DNA from: Stakelama flava
GTDB lineage: Bacteria; Pseudomonadota; Alphaproteobacteria; Sphingomonadales; Sphingomonadaceae
Direction: 5' to 3'
DNA length: 64,000 bases
Assembly (NCBI RefSeq): GCF_019351405.1
Contig: NZ_JAHWZX010000010.1
Span: 81,951 to 145,950 of the forward strand
In this document: positions 38,051-49,047 of the stretch, piece after piece
How the letters are laid out: the number at the start of each line of letters is the position of its first letter
Numbering within the stretch: the first letter of the stretch is position 1
Notes under the pieces: model-generated
What the model was told of the DNA's origin: nothing
What the model saw: the letters and a program-made list of their open reading frames with translations, nothing else
Databases searched by the model: none
Program-made: the position numbers and the translations under genes

Positions 38051-39226
38051 CTACAGCGCCTGCCCAGCCGCCCAGCCACTTGCCCATGCCCATTGGAAAT
38101 TATAGCCGCCCAGCCAGCCGGTAACGTCCACCGCCTCGCCCACCCCATACAGCCCCGGCACCTTGCGCGCCTCCATCGTCTTTGACGACAGCCCGGCGGT
38201 GTCGATGCCGCCCACCGTCACCTCCGCCTTGGCAAAGCCTTCGCTGCCGTTTGGCACGAAGCGCCAGTCGGAGAGCTGCCGTCCTGCATCGGCAAGCGCG
38301 CGGTCCTTCTGATCGGCAAGGCCGCCCTCCAGCGTCAGCCGCCCGGCAAGCGCGGCGGCCAGCCGATCGGGAAGCACCCCGCCCAGAAGCTGGCGAAGCG
38401 ACATGCGCGGTTTCTCCCGCTTCATCGCGACCAGCCAGTCCGCGCCATGTCCGGGCAGGAAATCGATACCGATCGGCTGGCCCGGATACCAATAGGACGA
38501 GATTTGCAGGATCGCCGGGCCGGAAAGCCCGCGATGGGTGAACAGCGCGGCTTCGGCAAACGCCGCCTTGCCGCAGCGCGCGATGACGGGCGCGGAAACC
38601 CCCGACAGGTCGCGAAACAGCGCCTCCTCCCCCGGTAGGGTCAGCGGGACCAGCGCGGGGCGCGGTTCGACCACCTTCAGCCCGAATCGGCGGGCAAGAT
38701 CATAGGCAAAGCCGCTCGCACCCATTTTGGGGATCGACGGCCCGCCGGTGGCGATCACCAGCGCGGGCGCTTCGGCCACGCGTCCGCCATGCGTCACCCG
38801 GTATCGGCCATCGCTGTGCACGACATCGGTAATCGGCGCGGACACGCGCAGCGTCACCGCGCCCGCGTCACACTGGTCGAGCAGCATGGCGACGATCTGC
38901 CGAGCCGACCCGTCGCAAAAAAGCTGGCCCAGCGTCTTTTCGTGCCACGCGATAGCGTAACGATCAACCAGCGCCAGAAAGTCCTTTGCCGTGTATCGGC
39001 CGAGCGCCGATTTCATGAAATGCGGGTTTCGGGAAAGATAGCGGTCGGGCGCGACGCCCAGATTGGTGAAATTGCATCGTCCGCCGCCGGAAATCAGGAT
39101 TTTCTTCCCCGGCGCGTCGGCATGGTCGATGACGAGCACGCGGCGCCCGCGCTGCCCGGCGGTGGCGGCGCACATCAGCCCCGCCCCGCCCGCTCCCAGG
39201 ACGATCGCATCGAAATGCTCGCTCAT
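38051..39226 (-). CDS. BaiN/HI0933-type FAD-dependent oxidoreductase
   Basis: A 391-residue flavoprotein of the HI0933/BaiN family (PF03486). Dinucleotide motif [14 protein letters not shown] at the start, then the family signature [32 protein letters not shown], and the closing [27 protein letters not shown]. Its start overlaps the queG stop as ATGA. Substrates of the family are mostly unknown; some reduce bile-acid or other double bonds. Confidence 0.93.
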   Translation of the reverse strand: MSEHFDAIVLGAGGAGLMCAATAGQRGRRVLVIDHADAPGKKILISGGGRCNFTNLGVAPDRYLSRNPHFMKSALGRYTAKDFLALVDRYAIAWHEKTLGQLFCDGSARQIVAMLLDQCDAGAVTLRVSAPITDVVHSDGRYRVTHGGRVAEAPALVIATGGPSIPKMGASGFAYDLARRFGLKVVEPRPALVPLTLPGEEALFRDLSGVSAPVIARCGKAAFAEAALFTHRGLSGPAILQISSYWYPGQPIGIDFLPGHGADWLVAMKREKPRMSLRQLLGGVLPDRLAAALAGRLTLEGGLADQKDRALADAGRQLSDWRFVPNGSEGFAKAEVTVGGIDTAGLSSKTMEARKVPGLYGVGEAVDVTGWLGGYNFQWAWASGWAAGQAL

Positions 39227-40266
39227 CCGCCGAGCCGTTCCAGTGCCCAGTGCGCCGCTTCGCCGACCACCGGATCGGGATCGTCCAGCAGCGCGCGGAC
39301 CGGTGGGCCAAGTGCCGGGTCGCCGCTGTTCCCCGCCGCGATCAGGCAATTGCGCACCATCCGGTCGCGCCCGATCCGCTTGATCGGCGAGCCTGAAAAC
39401 ACTTCCCGAAAACCCGCATCGTCAAGCGCAAGCAGCGCGGCGAGCGACGGCGCGGTCAGCTCGCCACGCGGCAGGAAGGCGCGGTTTCGCGCCGCAGCGC
39501 GGGCGAACTTGTTCCACGGACACACCGCCAGGCAATCGTCACAGCCATAGATACGATTGCCGATCGCTTCGCGAAATTCGTGCGGGATCGGCCCCTTATG
39601 CTCGATGGTGAGGTACGAGATGCAACGGCGCGCATCGAGTTGATAGGGCGCGGGAAAAGCGTCGGTGGGACAGGCATCCTGACACGCCCGGCAAGATCCG
39701 CACGAATCGCGGCCCGGCTTTTCAGGCGCAAGGTCGAGCGTGGTGTAGATCGCGCCGAGGAACAGCCAGCTGCCATGGTCGCGGCTGACCAGATTGGTGT
39801 GCTTACCCTGCCAGCCCAGCCCTGCCGCTTCGGACAGCGGCTTTTCCATCACCGGTGCGGTGTCGACGAACACCTTCAATTCGCCGCCCGCTTCGGCGAC
39901 CAGCCAGCGGCCGAGCGCCTTAAGCGCCTTTTTCACCACATCATGATAATCGCGACCCTGCGCATAGACCGAAATCCGTCCGCGCTCAGGCACCGTTTCC
40001 AGCGCAAAAGGATCGATGCCCGGGGCATAGCTCATCCCCAGCGCGATGACCGAACGGACATCGGGCCACAGCCCGACGGGATTTTCGCGGTGATGCGCGC
40101 GGCTTTCCATCCAGATCATGTCGCCATGCCGCCCCGCCTCCAACCATTGGCGAAGCCGCTCGGCCGTTTTGGGCGTAGTATCGGCACGCGCGAAGCCGCA
40201 CGCGACGAAACCAAGCTCGCGCGCCTTTTCTTTTATGCGGTCTTCCAGCACCTTGTCTTCGCTCAC
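39223..40266 (-). CDS. queG: Epoxyqueuosine reductase
   Basis: A 347-residue cobalamin- and iron-sulfur-dependent enzyme for the last step of queuosine synthesis in tRNA. An N-terminal B12-binding domain (about 1-180) with [14 protein letters not shown] and the active-site-type [25 protein letters not shown] precedes two 4Fe-4S clusters: [12 protein letters not shown] and [15 protein letters not shown]-terminal HEAT-like tail ends in [11 protein letters not shown]. Its partner tgt is 24 kb away, and no queuosine precursor genes are near. Confidence 0.96.
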   Translation of the reverse strand: MSEDKVLEDRIKEKARELGFVACGFARADTTPKTAERLRQWLEAGRHGDMIWMESRAHHRENPVGLWPDVRSVIALGMSYAPGIDPFALETVPERGRISVYAQGRDYHDVVKKALKALGRWLVAEAGGELKVFVDTAPVMEKPLSEAAGLGWQGKHTNLVSRDHGSWLFLGAIYTTLDLAPEKPGRDSCGSCRACQDACPTDAFPAPYQLDARRCISYLTIEHKGPIPHEFREAIGNRIYGCDDCLAVCPWNKFARAAARNRAFLPRGELTAPSLAALLALDDAGFREVFSGSPIKRIGRDRMVRNCLIAAGNSGDPALGPPVRALLDDPDPVVGEAAHWALERLGG

Positions 40267-40370
40267 GCTGCCCCGCTACCACGGGTGGCGGGGCAAATGT
40301 ATCTTTGCGACGAAGCGTTGCCACGCGCGGCGAAGCGATGGCAAGCGGTGACAGGGGGCGGCAGCCGGAA

Positions 40371-41288
40371 ATGGTTCAGGAACTCGCGCTCGAAGCGCAC
40401 GGGCTGGTCAAGAAATTCGGCGGAAAGCGCGTCGTTCAGGGAATCGATCTCGCCGTGCCGAAGGGCGCGATCTACGGCGTTCTAGGCCCCAATGGCGCGG
40501 GCAAGACGACGACGCTTCGCATGCTGCTGGGCATTATCGAACCCGATGAAGGGCACCGCACACTGCTGGGCAATGATTCGCCGCGCGAGATCAGCGACGA
40601 GGTGGGGTATCTTCCCGAAGAGCGCGGCCTGTATCCGGGCATGAAGTGCAAGGATGCGATCGCGTTCATGGGTGCGCTGCGCGGGCTCGACTGGAAAACC
40701 GGACGCGCGCGGGCGGTGGAGTTGATGACGGCGGCGGGGCTGGGCCACGCGCCCGACATGAAAATCCGCAAATTGTCGAAGGGCATGGCGCAGCTTGTCC
40801 AGTTGCTGGGATCGGTCGTCCACCGGCCGCGCTTCATCGTGCTCGACGAACCGTTTTCCGGCCTCGATCCGGTCAATCAGGAACGGCTCGAAGCGCTTAT
40901 CCTGGGCGAACGCGATCGCGGCGCGACGATTCTGTTTTCCACGCACATCATGGCGCATGCCGAACGGCTGTGCGACCGGCTCTGCGTGATCGCCGACGGC
41001 CAGCGCCGGTTCGAAGGCACGGTCGCCGATGCGCGCGCGCTGCTGCCGATGAAAGTATTCTATGAACCGCACCATGAAGGTGCCGATATCGCGGCGACCC
41101 TGCCCGGCGATGCCGTGCGCGAAGCCGATGGCTGGCGCTTCACCCTGCCCGAAGAGGGGATCGAACAGTTGCTGGTCCGCCTGATCGAGGCGGGGCACGG
41201 CATATCAGGGCTGTCGATCGAACGACCCGGCCTGCATGACGCCTTTGTTCAGATCGTCGGACGCAAGGCGGCGGAGGAAATGGCATGA
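40371..41288 (+). CDS. ABC transporter ATP-binding protein, NatA type
   Basis: A 305-residue ATPase of an ABC-2 exporter. Walker A GVLGPNGAGKTTTLRML, Q-loop region VGYLPEERGLYPGM, signature LSKGMAQ (a common variant of LSGGQ in this subfamily), Walker B FIVLDEPFSGLDP and the switch His in STHIMAHAERL. The C-terminal 80 residues form the regulatory extension typical of NatA-like proteins. The permease starts inside its stop (ATGA). Close to a NatAB-type sodium or drug exporter; cargo unknown. Confidence 0.92.
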   Translation: MVQELALEAHGLVKKFGGKRVVQGIDLAVPKGAIYGVLGPNGAGKTTTLRMLLGIIEPDEGHRTLLGNDSPREISDEVGYLPEERGLYPGMKCKDAIAFMGALRGLDWKTGRARAVELMTAAGLGHAPDMKIRKLSKGMAQLVQLLGSVVHRPRFIVLDEPFSGLDPVNQERLEALILGERDRGATILFSTHIMAHAERLCDRLCVIADGQRRFEGTVADARALLPMKVFYEPHHEGADIAATLPGDAVREADGWRFTLPEEGIEQLLVRLIEAGHGISGLSIERPGLHDAFVQIVGRKAAEEMA

Positions 41289-42535
41289 AATCGACCTGGC
41301 GGATGATCCGCGACACCCTGACCATCGCGCGGCGCGACTTCACCGCAATCGTCGCGACACCGACGTTCCTGCTGTTCCTCTTTGCCCCGGTCCTGATGTT
41401 CGGTTTCGGAGCGATCGGCGGCATGGGCGGCGCGATGGTCGGCAAGAACGCCGATGCCAAACAGCGGATCTATGCCGTGCTGGGCAGCGATGAAGCGCGC
41501 GACTTCACCGCGACCGACATCCGGTTGCGCGACCTGTTCGGGGAAAAATCGACGCCCCCCGAACTAATCACGCTCGCGCCCGAAGCCGATCCCGCGAAGC
41601 AGGCGCGCACGCTCCTCGATCAGGAGGATCATGACGTCCCGGCGGTGCTGTACGGCCCGCTGGAACATCCCACCATCCTGAAGCGCAACGCCGAATCGTC
41701 GAGCGCAAGCTATCTCGCCGAAGTGGCCGAACAGACGGCACGCGCAAGGGCGGGCGGGTTCGACCGGCCGCTCACCCATCCCGATTTCGTGCGAATAGCG
41801 CGCGAGGGGAGTTCGATCGGCGGCACATCGGCCACCGGCGTCTTCGCGGTCACCATCCTGTTCGTTCTCACGCTGATGCTGTCGGGCCAGACGGTGGGCA
41901 CCATGGCGGAGGAGCGGTCGAACAAGGTAATCGAGATACTCGCCGCCTCGGTTCGCCTGGAAAGCGTGTTTCTGGGCAAGCTGATCGGCATGTTCGGCGT
42001 GGCGATGGTCTTTATCGCCTTTTGGGGCGGGCTGGCCGGACTGATGACCGCATTCCTGCCGGGTGAGGCCTTTGCGAAGGCGGACGAGATGCGGCCCGTA
42101 ATCGGCATCATCCCCTTCGCGATCCTGTTCCTCGTCTATTTCACCATGGCCTATCTGCTGCTGGGCGCGGTGTTTCTGGGCGTAGGAGCGCAGGCATCGA
42201 CCCCGCGCGAAATCCAGATGCTTTCGCTGCCCATCACCATTTTCCAGATGGCGATGCTCGGCCTCGCCTCCGCCTCTGTCGCGCTGCCCGATCAGACGGT
42301 ATCGCTGATCGCGCGGGTTTTCCCGTTCAGTTCGCCCTTCGCAATGCTTGGCTATGCCGCGCGGGAGGCGGCGATCTGGCCGCATGTGCTGGCGCTTGGC
42401 TGGCAATTGCTGTGGGTGGCGCTGTCGATCGCGCTGGGCGCGCGCTTCTTTCGCATCGGCGTGCTGAAATCGGCCGGGGCGAAACCACGCTGGCGGCGTA
42501 AGCGCGACGCGGAGATCGCCGAGACGAGCGTGTGA
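41285..42535 (+). CDS. ABC-2 type permease, NatB type
   Basis: A 416-residue membrane partner of the preceding ATPase. One span near 20-42 is followed by a large extracytoplasmic domain (about 45-180). Then come five spans between about 185 and 395, with the family motif TVGTMAEERSNKVIEILAASVRLESVFLGKLIG. A basic C-terminal tail follows. Coupled by ATGA to the ATPase gene; no outer-membrane or adaptor gene is near. Confidence 0.92.
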   Translation: MKSTWRMIRDTLTIARRDFTAIVATPTFLLFLFAPVLMFGFGAIGGMGGAMVGKNADAKQRIYAVLGSDEARDFTATDIRLRDLFGEKSTPPELITLAPEADPAKQARTLLDQEDHDVPAVLYGPLEHPTILKRNAESSSASYLAEVAEQTARARAGGFDRPLTHPDFVRIAREGSSIGGTSATGVFAVTILFVLTLMLSGQTVGTMAEERSNKVIEILAASVRLESVFLGKLIGMFGVAMVFIAFWGGLAGLMTAFLPGEAFAKADEMRPVIGIIPFAILFLVYFTMAYLLLGAVFLGVGAQASTPREIQMLSLPITIFQMAMLGLASASVALPDQTVSLIARVFPFSSPFAMLGYAAREAAIWPHVLALGWQLLWVALSIALGARFFRIGVLKSAGAKPRWRRKRDAEIAETSV

Positions 42536-42642
42536 TACCGGCGGCGGGCAGGCTGAATTTGCCAGATCAGGCCCGGTTCAGGCGCGATAGGGTATCGCAC
42601 GACGAAACGGTTCGCCCCTCGCCGCGGCCGGGCGTGCATCCA

Positions 42643-42670
42643 TTGCCCCGTCCGAAGCGTATCGGGGCAA
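42643..42670. promoter_or_regulatory. Perfect inverted repeat before msrB
   Basis: TTGCCCCG-N12-CGGGGCAA, perfect 8-base arms, centred about 40 bases before the msrB start. It could be an operator, or a weak terminator for the ABC genes, since no T-run follows. Confidence 0.35.
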
Positions 42671-42696
42671 CCATGCTCTTGCAGGAAGGATGACGC

Positions 42697-43182
42697 ATGA
42701 CCCCCGATCGCCGACAGTTTCTGGGCTTTACCGGAATCGGCCTTGCCGCGCTGACGACGGGATGTTCCGCCGGAGAGAGCCGCGCAGCCGAGACGTTCCC
42801 GCTCAACCTTTCGCGCGAACAGTGGAAGAAGCGCCTGACGCCGACCCAGTTCCGCATCCTTCGGGAAGCAGGAACCGAACGCCCCTTTTCCAGTCCGCTC
42901 AACGATGAACATCGCAGCGGAACCTTTATCTGCGCCGGGTGCGACCAGCCGCTCTATTCCTCGAAAACCAAGTTTGAGAGCGGCACCGGCTGGCCCAGTT
43001 TCTACGCGCCGCTGAAAGGCGCGGTGGTCACCCGCACCGATCGGTCGCTGGGCATGGCGCGCACCGAAGTGTTGTGCAGCCGCTGCGGCGGGCATCTTGG
43101 CCATGTCTTCAACGACGGGCCGAAGCCCACGGGAAAACGTTATTGCATGAACGGTGCGGCGATGAAGTTCCGGGCCGCATAG
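42697..43182 (+). CDS. msrB: Exported methionine-R-sulfoxide reductase B
   Basis: A 161-residue MsrB that repairs methionine sulfoxide. The N-terminus has RRQFLGFTGIGLAALTTGC: twin arginines in a Tat-like signal plus a lipobox-like TTGC (Cys23), so it likely acts as a periplasmic, perhaps lipidated, protein. The zinc ligands are CAGC and CSRC. The catalytic Cys is in KRYCMNGAAMKF. SGTGWPSFYAP is the substrate loop. The usual second resolving Cys is not obvious. AGGAAGG precedes the ATG. Confidence 0.94.
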   Translation: MTPDRRQFLGFTGIGLAALTTGCSAGESRAAETFPLNLSREQWKKRLTPTQFRILREAGTERPFSSPLNDEHRSGTFICAGCDQPLYSSKTKFESGTGWPSFYAPLKGAVVTRTDRSLGMARTEVLCSRCGGHLGHVFNDGPKPTGKRYCMNGAAMKFRAA

Positions 43183-43231
43183 CCCGTATGCTTCACGCCG
43201 GCGGCGGGGATTCGGCCCGCTTTGGCCGCAA

Positions 43232-43786
43232 TCAGTTGGTGAGCGCGACCAGATGCTCGGCGGTGTGATCTACCGGCTGACGCGGCAGCGCGGCATAGGG
43301 GAGCGCCTTTTCCGCGTCGGTCGCGTCGGGAACCGATACGGGATAGATGAAGCCGTTCACCGGATAGGTCGTCGCGCCCAGATCATCGATCGGCGCATAC
43401 CATACCTTCACCTCGCTCCAGTCATTGTCGGGCGAAACGTCGATGGCCTTTACATCATGCTCGACACCGCCCGGTTTCGACCAGTTGGCGTGGGTGAGCA
43501 GCACTTCGCGGCTGTTCACCACCTGCGACACCATGGCGACATGACCGAGATGCATCTTGCCGACCGGGGCGAAAGACATGACCGCGCCGACATGCGGGGT
43601 GTTGCCGCGCTCGTACACGCCGGCGGCCTGTTTCCACCAGGTGAGCGCATCGCCATGAATGTTGATGCCCGACATTTCGCGGGCAAAGGGCACGCATTGC
43701 CAGAATCTGGCCTGGGCCGGTGCCACCGTCGCCAGGCAAAGCAATCCCGTCAGCGCGAAACGCGCCGCAAAGCGTCCTAAATTCAT
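43232..43786 (-). CDS. CHAP-domain exported cysteine hydrolase
   Basis: A 184-residue exported protein with a CHAP (NlpC/P60-like amidase) domain. Signal peptide residues 1-26 end at PAQA. Cys31 in FWQCVPFAR is the probable nucleophile, His in MHLGHVAMV the second catalytic residue, and Asn/Asp in LLTHANWSKPGG the third. The GVYERGNTPHVGAVMSF stretch fits the fold. It would cut peptidoglycan cross-bridges or peptide stems. An upstream in-frame ATG (MPWGAKHM) would spoil the signal, so MNLGRF was chosen. Confidence 0.85.
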   Translation of the reverse strand: MNLGRFAARFALTGLLCLATVAPAQARFWQCVPFAREMSGINIHGDALTWWKQAAGVYERGNTPHVGAVMSFAPVGKMHLGHVAMVSQVVNSREVLLTHANWSKPGGVEHDVKAIDVSPDNDWSEVKVWYAPIDDLGATTYPVNGFIYPVSVPDATDAEKALPYAALPRQPVDHTAEHLVALTN

Positions 43787-43843
43787 GTGTTTTGCCCCCC
43801 ACGGCAATGATCAGGTGATGTCTGCTAAGCAGACCCTTAGGAC

Positions 43844-43902
43844 AAAAAAAACCCCCGCCCACGGTTCAACGGAACCAATTCCGACGAAACGTGTTGCGGG
43901 GG
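43844..43902 (-). terminator. Long-stem terminator after the M1 lipoprotein gene
   Basis: On the minus strand CCCCCGC (43902-43896) pairs with GCGGGGG (43858-43852), continued by CACG/CGTG, with a smaller inner hairpin (GGTTC-AACG-GAACC), then eight T residues. It lies past the M1 gene stop at 43931. The stem and T-run are convincing; the long branched loop is unusual. Confidence 0.8.
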
Positions 43903-43930
43903 CGATGACTGGCCCGAATGAACGGAACGC

Positions 43931-45865
<1,935 letters not shown>

Positions 45866-45909
45866 CAAAAGCGGCCCTCGCACAAAATAAATGAACAAGG
45901 GGTGGACGC

Positions 45910-46176
45910 TAGGCGGCGTGGACAAATTCCGCAACGCCACGGCTGGAGGCAAAAACCGTCAGTTCGAGGAGGCGAGGTGCAGGAATATGTCCATATTTCC
46001 AGCCGAGCCGACGCGGAAGTGACGGTTTTTGGTCCAGCCCCTGCGGGGTTGCCCTGTAAAAGGCCCCAGCCGCGTTGCTCGTCCTTGAAATAGGAGCACT
46101 ATTCCATCGTCCTCACGCCTTGCCGGGGCCTTTTACAGGGCAACCGTGGCGATGTGGAATTTGTCCACGCCGCCTA
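45910..46176. repeat. Nested palindromic element with 33-base terminal inverted repeats
   Basis: Fills most of the 401-base gap 45866-46266, which has no gene. Outer arms TAGGCGGCGTGGACAAATTC... (45910-45942) and its complement at 46144-46176 differ at about 4 positions. Inside are GGTTGCCCTGTAAAAGGCCC (46048-) paired with 46122-46145 (1 mismatch in 24), AAAAACCGTCA (45951-45961) paired with TGACGGTTTTT (46020-46030), and a near-palindrome GGAATATGTCCATATTTCC (45982-46000). Looks like a miniature transposable element or composite repeat. No clear target duplication is seen. Confidence 0.8.
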
Positions 46177-46266
46177 AGGCCTCCCTCCGCAAACGGCAAC
46201 GGCGGCCAGACGCGCAGTGTGCAAAGCCGCTCGAAATCGCGCGCACCGCCCGCTAAGGTGCTTCGT

Positions 46267-46734
46267 ATGCGATTTATCCTGCCGCTTGCGACCCTGGCGC
46301 TCATGCTCTCCGCCTGCCAGTCGGGAACGCCGATCACCCCGGAAAATGACAGCCAGACCAGCGACGCGGCGGTCGATCAGCCGCTTTCGCCCGGCGCGCG
46401 GCCGGTGCGGATCGGCGAAAACGGCGCCAATTTCGCCGCCTGCGGGGCGCGCGGCATCGTCACCATCGGAGAAGACAAGAATGTCCCGCTTCGCGCCGCA
46501 CCGTTCGACGAGGCCGATCAGGTTACCGCGCTGAAGGCGGGGCAGCGCATGTTTATCTGCACCCGCTCGATCGACCAGCGCTGGCTGGGCGTCGTGGTCC
46601 CGCAAACGCGCGACGGCACGTCCGCATCCGCCGATTGCGGTGTAAACCAGCGGGTCGAACGGCCACAGGCCTATACCGGCCCCTGCCCGTCCGGCTGGAT
46701 CGCCAATGCGCTGGTCCGCCTGACCGCCGATTGA
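46267..46734 (+). CDS. SH3-like lipoprotein
   Basis: A 155-residue lipoprotein: MRFILPLATLALMLSAC gives lipidated Cys17. The mature domain resembles a small bacterial SH3 fold (PRTxRxxP-like GEDKNVPLRAAPFDEADQVTALKAGQRMFICTRSIDQRWLGVV). Cysteines in FAACGARG, FICTRS, ADCGVNQ and GPCPSGW could form two disulfides. It would sit in the periplasm and may bind cell-wall peptides. Directly next to the palindromic element. Confidence 0.82.
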   Translation: MRFILPLATLALMLSACQSGTPITPENDSQTSDAAVDQPLSPGARPVRIGENGANFAACGARGIVTIGEDKNVPLRAAPFDEADQVTALKAGQRMFICTRSIDQRWLGVVVPQTRDGTSASADCGVNQRVERPQAYTGPCPSGWIANALVRLTAD

Positions 46735-46810
46735 CCGGGGCGCAGCTTTATTTCCTATAATGGAATAGCGGCGATCCAATTGATTGCCGCACTCGGTTCG
46801 TCGCATGGTT

Positions 46811-46825
46811 TGTTGCAACGCAACA
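46811..46825. promoter_or_regulatory. Perfect short inverted repeat TGTTGC-N3-GCAACA
   Basis: Six-base arms with a 3-base spacer, in the 195-base gap before the gene at 46930. It could be an operator. No regulator is identified. Confidence 0.25.
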
Positions 46826-46929
46826 GTCTTTATGGTCCGATGGTCCGTGTCGGGTTCGCAGGCCGTTCAATGTTAGGTTAACCACGATCGGCTATGCTCC
46901 CCGTCGCGATGCTGGGGGTGGAGTTGATT

Positions 46930-47481
46930 ATGAGTTCACGTATGAAACCGGCCGACGGCGCGATGACGCTATCGGAAATGAAAGAGTTCGCTGGGTTCAG
47001 CGCGGCGACGCAGCGTTATATCCGCCGCTCGCTCGACATCGGGCTGGATCGCGAGGATGCGCTCGCCCGCTGGTCGCGCGACGTGGTCGAAGCGGCGAGC
47101 ATTCGCGCGCAGGCGCGGCTGTACGACCGGCTTCCCGATATTCGCGCCATGGTCCCCGATGACAGCGCCATCGATGCGGTCGAACCGTTTCTTGCGCCGC
47201 TGATCAGCGTTTCGGCATTCGATCTGGGTCAGGGGCGGCTGCCCGCCTTCGCCGCCTATCGCTTCCTGTACGAACGGCTGATCGGGGCAGAGGTGCGGCC
47301 ATGGCTGCCCGCCGCCTTTTGCGCCGCCGCCGCCATGCCGCAGCTTCATCCCGATCTGCGCCGCAAGCTGCTTCAGTCGATCAGCGAAGCCGCGGCGACC
47401 GCTTCGGGCTGGTCGGTGCGTCAGCCGAGCTTCTTTCCCGCCTGGGTGGAAAAGGTCGACGGGACGGCGCTTCCAAGCTGA
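46930..47481 (+). CDS. Hypothetical helical protein
   Basis: A 183-residue protein with no signal peptide and no membrane span; I do not recognise a family. It is mostly helix-forming: MTLSEMKEFAGFSAATQRYIRRSLDIGLDRE at the start, an Ala/Arg-rich middle (VVEAASIRAQARLYDRLPDIRAMVP), and a late ARFLYERL-like helix. The ATG at 46930 follows GGTGGAG; an earlier start at 46894 is possible. Probably cytoplasmic. Confidence 0.65.
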   Translation: MSSRMKPADGAMTLSEMKEFAGFSAATQRYIRRSLDIGLDREDALARWSRDVVEAASIRAQARLYDRLPDIRAMVPDDSAIDAVEPFLAPLISVSAFDLGQGRLPAFAAYRFLYERLIGAEVRPWLPAAFCAAAAMPQLHPDLRRKLLQSISEAAATASGWSVRQPSFFPAWVEKVDGTALPS

Positions 47482-47508
47482 TCTGCTTGCCGGACACGCG
47501 CTTGCCGG

Positions 47509-48237
47509 TCACCGGCAGGCGCGTCCGCCCAGCGCGCCTCGCTCCGCCTGATCGAGGTGGAAATGGTCGCGATGCGCATTATTATAGTCGGGCGAGAGCA
47601 CGGTGGCGAACAGGTCGCAGGCATCGTCGCGCACGGCGTGCAGGAACGCCGCATTTTCCCCGTCCCCTTTCCAGTCGCGCAGCACGCTGACCTCGCGCCC
47701 GTCGGCCAGCACAAAGCCCGCAACGTCGACGGCATCGGCGGTTGCATGTTCGCTCCACGCCCCCGATCCGCGCCCGTACATGCGGCGGCACGAATAGCTG
47801 CCGAGATGGCGGATGGCGACGACCTTCGTCCCGAAATAGCGCTGCGCGGCCGGTTGCAGCCCGTTCCATTCCCACATCACCAGCGCCGCCGCCACCGGGC
47901 AGCTCGTACCCAGCCCCGCCGGGCGAAAACGTATCGGGCTGGCACCGCCGGGGCGTATGCGCACCCGGTCTGAATAGCCGCAATGTTCGCCCTTGCGCGC
48001 AGGCATCACCGCGTAATCGACGCCCGCACGGGTCAGCAGCGCGCGGCACTGGTCGAAATCACCGGTCAGCGCGGCAAGCCGTCGCCCGCTGAACAGTCCC
48101 GGCTTTTCGGCAAGGTCCAACTGCCCCCAGGGCACGTCCTGCGGATGGTGGCGAAAATAGCCCCAGCCGACCACCCCCGCCACGAACAGCAGCGCAAGAA
48201 CGATTCCCGCCCGGATGATCCCGCGAAGCGCCCTCAC
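47509..48237 (-). CDS. Extensin-like family protein
   Basis: A 242-residue protein of the bacterial extensin-like family (PF06904), whose fold resembles LAS/M15 D-Ala-D-Ala peptidases. It has one N-terminal membrane anchor (about 8-28). The zinc-site-type residues are seen in SEHATADAVDVAGF (His and Asp) and HRDHFHLD (His). Cys residues in QCRALL, EHCGYS, TSCPVA, SCRRMY, DACDLF and RACR suggest disulfides. Its start overlaps the NUDIX stop (ATGA). A role in peptidoglycan trimming is plausible. Confidence 0.9.
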   Translation of the reverse strand: MRALRGIIRAGIVLALLFVAGVVGWGYFRHHPQDVPWGQLDLAEKPGLFSGRRLAALTGDFDQCRALLTRAGVDYAVMPARKGEHCGYSDRVRIRPGGASPIRFRPAGLGTSCPVAAALVMWEWNGLQPAAQRYFGTKVVAIRHLGSYSCRRMYGRGSGAWSEHATADAVDVAGFVLADGREVSVLRDWKGDGENAAFLHAVRDDACDLFATVLSPDYNNAHRDHFHLDQAERGALGGRACR

Positions 48238-48995
48238 CCGCGTTTCACATCAGCCAGCGGCTCGGACGTAACCGGATAGCCAAGATCGTCCGGGATGCAC
48301 AGGTGGCGCGCACCGTCGCGCATCTCCACCCAGGGGGTAATCAGCCGTACGGGAAAATCACGGGCATGGGCGATCGCGGCATCGAAATCGGCACGCGCCG
48401 CCAGCCGTTCCAGATTGCGCCTTGTCGGATAGATAATGTGCACATCGCCGCGAGCCGCGTCGTCGAGCACGCGCTGTGCCCTGGCCCAGAACAGCCGGCT
48501 ATTCTCGGTTCCATCGACGCTGACCTCCCCCATGCAGGCCGGACAGCGTGCCAGATAGAACAGCGTGTCGAACACGCGCGCATGCGGCAGATCGGGACGC
48601 CAGCGCGCGAACGGCACCAGCGCATCAAGATCGAGCGCGCCTTCGATCACTTCTCCCATCGCCCGCCCGTCATTCAGGCCGCGCCGCATCCGCGCCGCGG
48701 CTTCCGGCGGGGGCGACGTCGCGAAACCGACCGCCAACCCAGTTTCCTCCAGCGTTTCACGAATCGCCGCGATCCGTGCGGCGGCATCGGAAAGACCGGG
48801 CGCGATTCGTTCGGCAAGCGCATGGTCGCCCGGATCGATCCGCCCGCCGGGAAACACCACCGCCCCACCTGCAAAGCGCAGGTCGCGAGAGCGTTCGACG
48901 AACAACAGGTCGGGCGCGGCGCCGTCTTCGCCCTGACGCATCACGACCAGCGTGGCGGCGGGGATCGGCGAGGGCGCGGCATCTGTCATCGCCAT
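48234..48995 (-). CDS. NUDIX hydrolase
   Basis: A 253-residue NUDIX protein. The Nudix box lies in GGRIDPGDHALAER...AAIRETLEETGLAVGF, with the metal-binding REtLEETG centre; there is a long insert between box start and helix, as in NUDT19/RppH-like coenzyme A hydrolases. The C-terminal half (about 110-250) is family-specific. Start at ATG 48995 (MAMTD), or two codons later; no strong ribosome site is visible. Coupled to the extensin gene by ATGA. Substrate unknown. Confidence 0.88.
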   Translation of the reverse strand: MAMTDAAPSPIPAATLVVMRQGEDGAAPDLLFVERSRDLRFAGGAVVFPGGRIDPGDHALAERIAPGLSDAAARIAAIRETLEETGLAVGFATSPPPEAAARMRRGLNDGRAMGEVIEGALDLDALVPFARWRPDLPHARVFDTLFYLARCPACMGEVSVDGTENSRLFWARAQRVLDDAARGDVHIIYPTRRNLERLAARADFDAAIAHARDFPVRLITPWVEMRDGARHLCIPDDLGYPVTSEPLADVKRG

Positions 48996-49047
48996 CGATT
49001 TAAGCAACACCGTGCCCAGGGCAAGGCATGGCGCCCCGCCCCACGCA

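Noticed and set aside
45902..46093. A 63-codon plus-strand frame within the palindromic element
   Set aside because: It is a by-product of the inverted repeats; no start site or domain.
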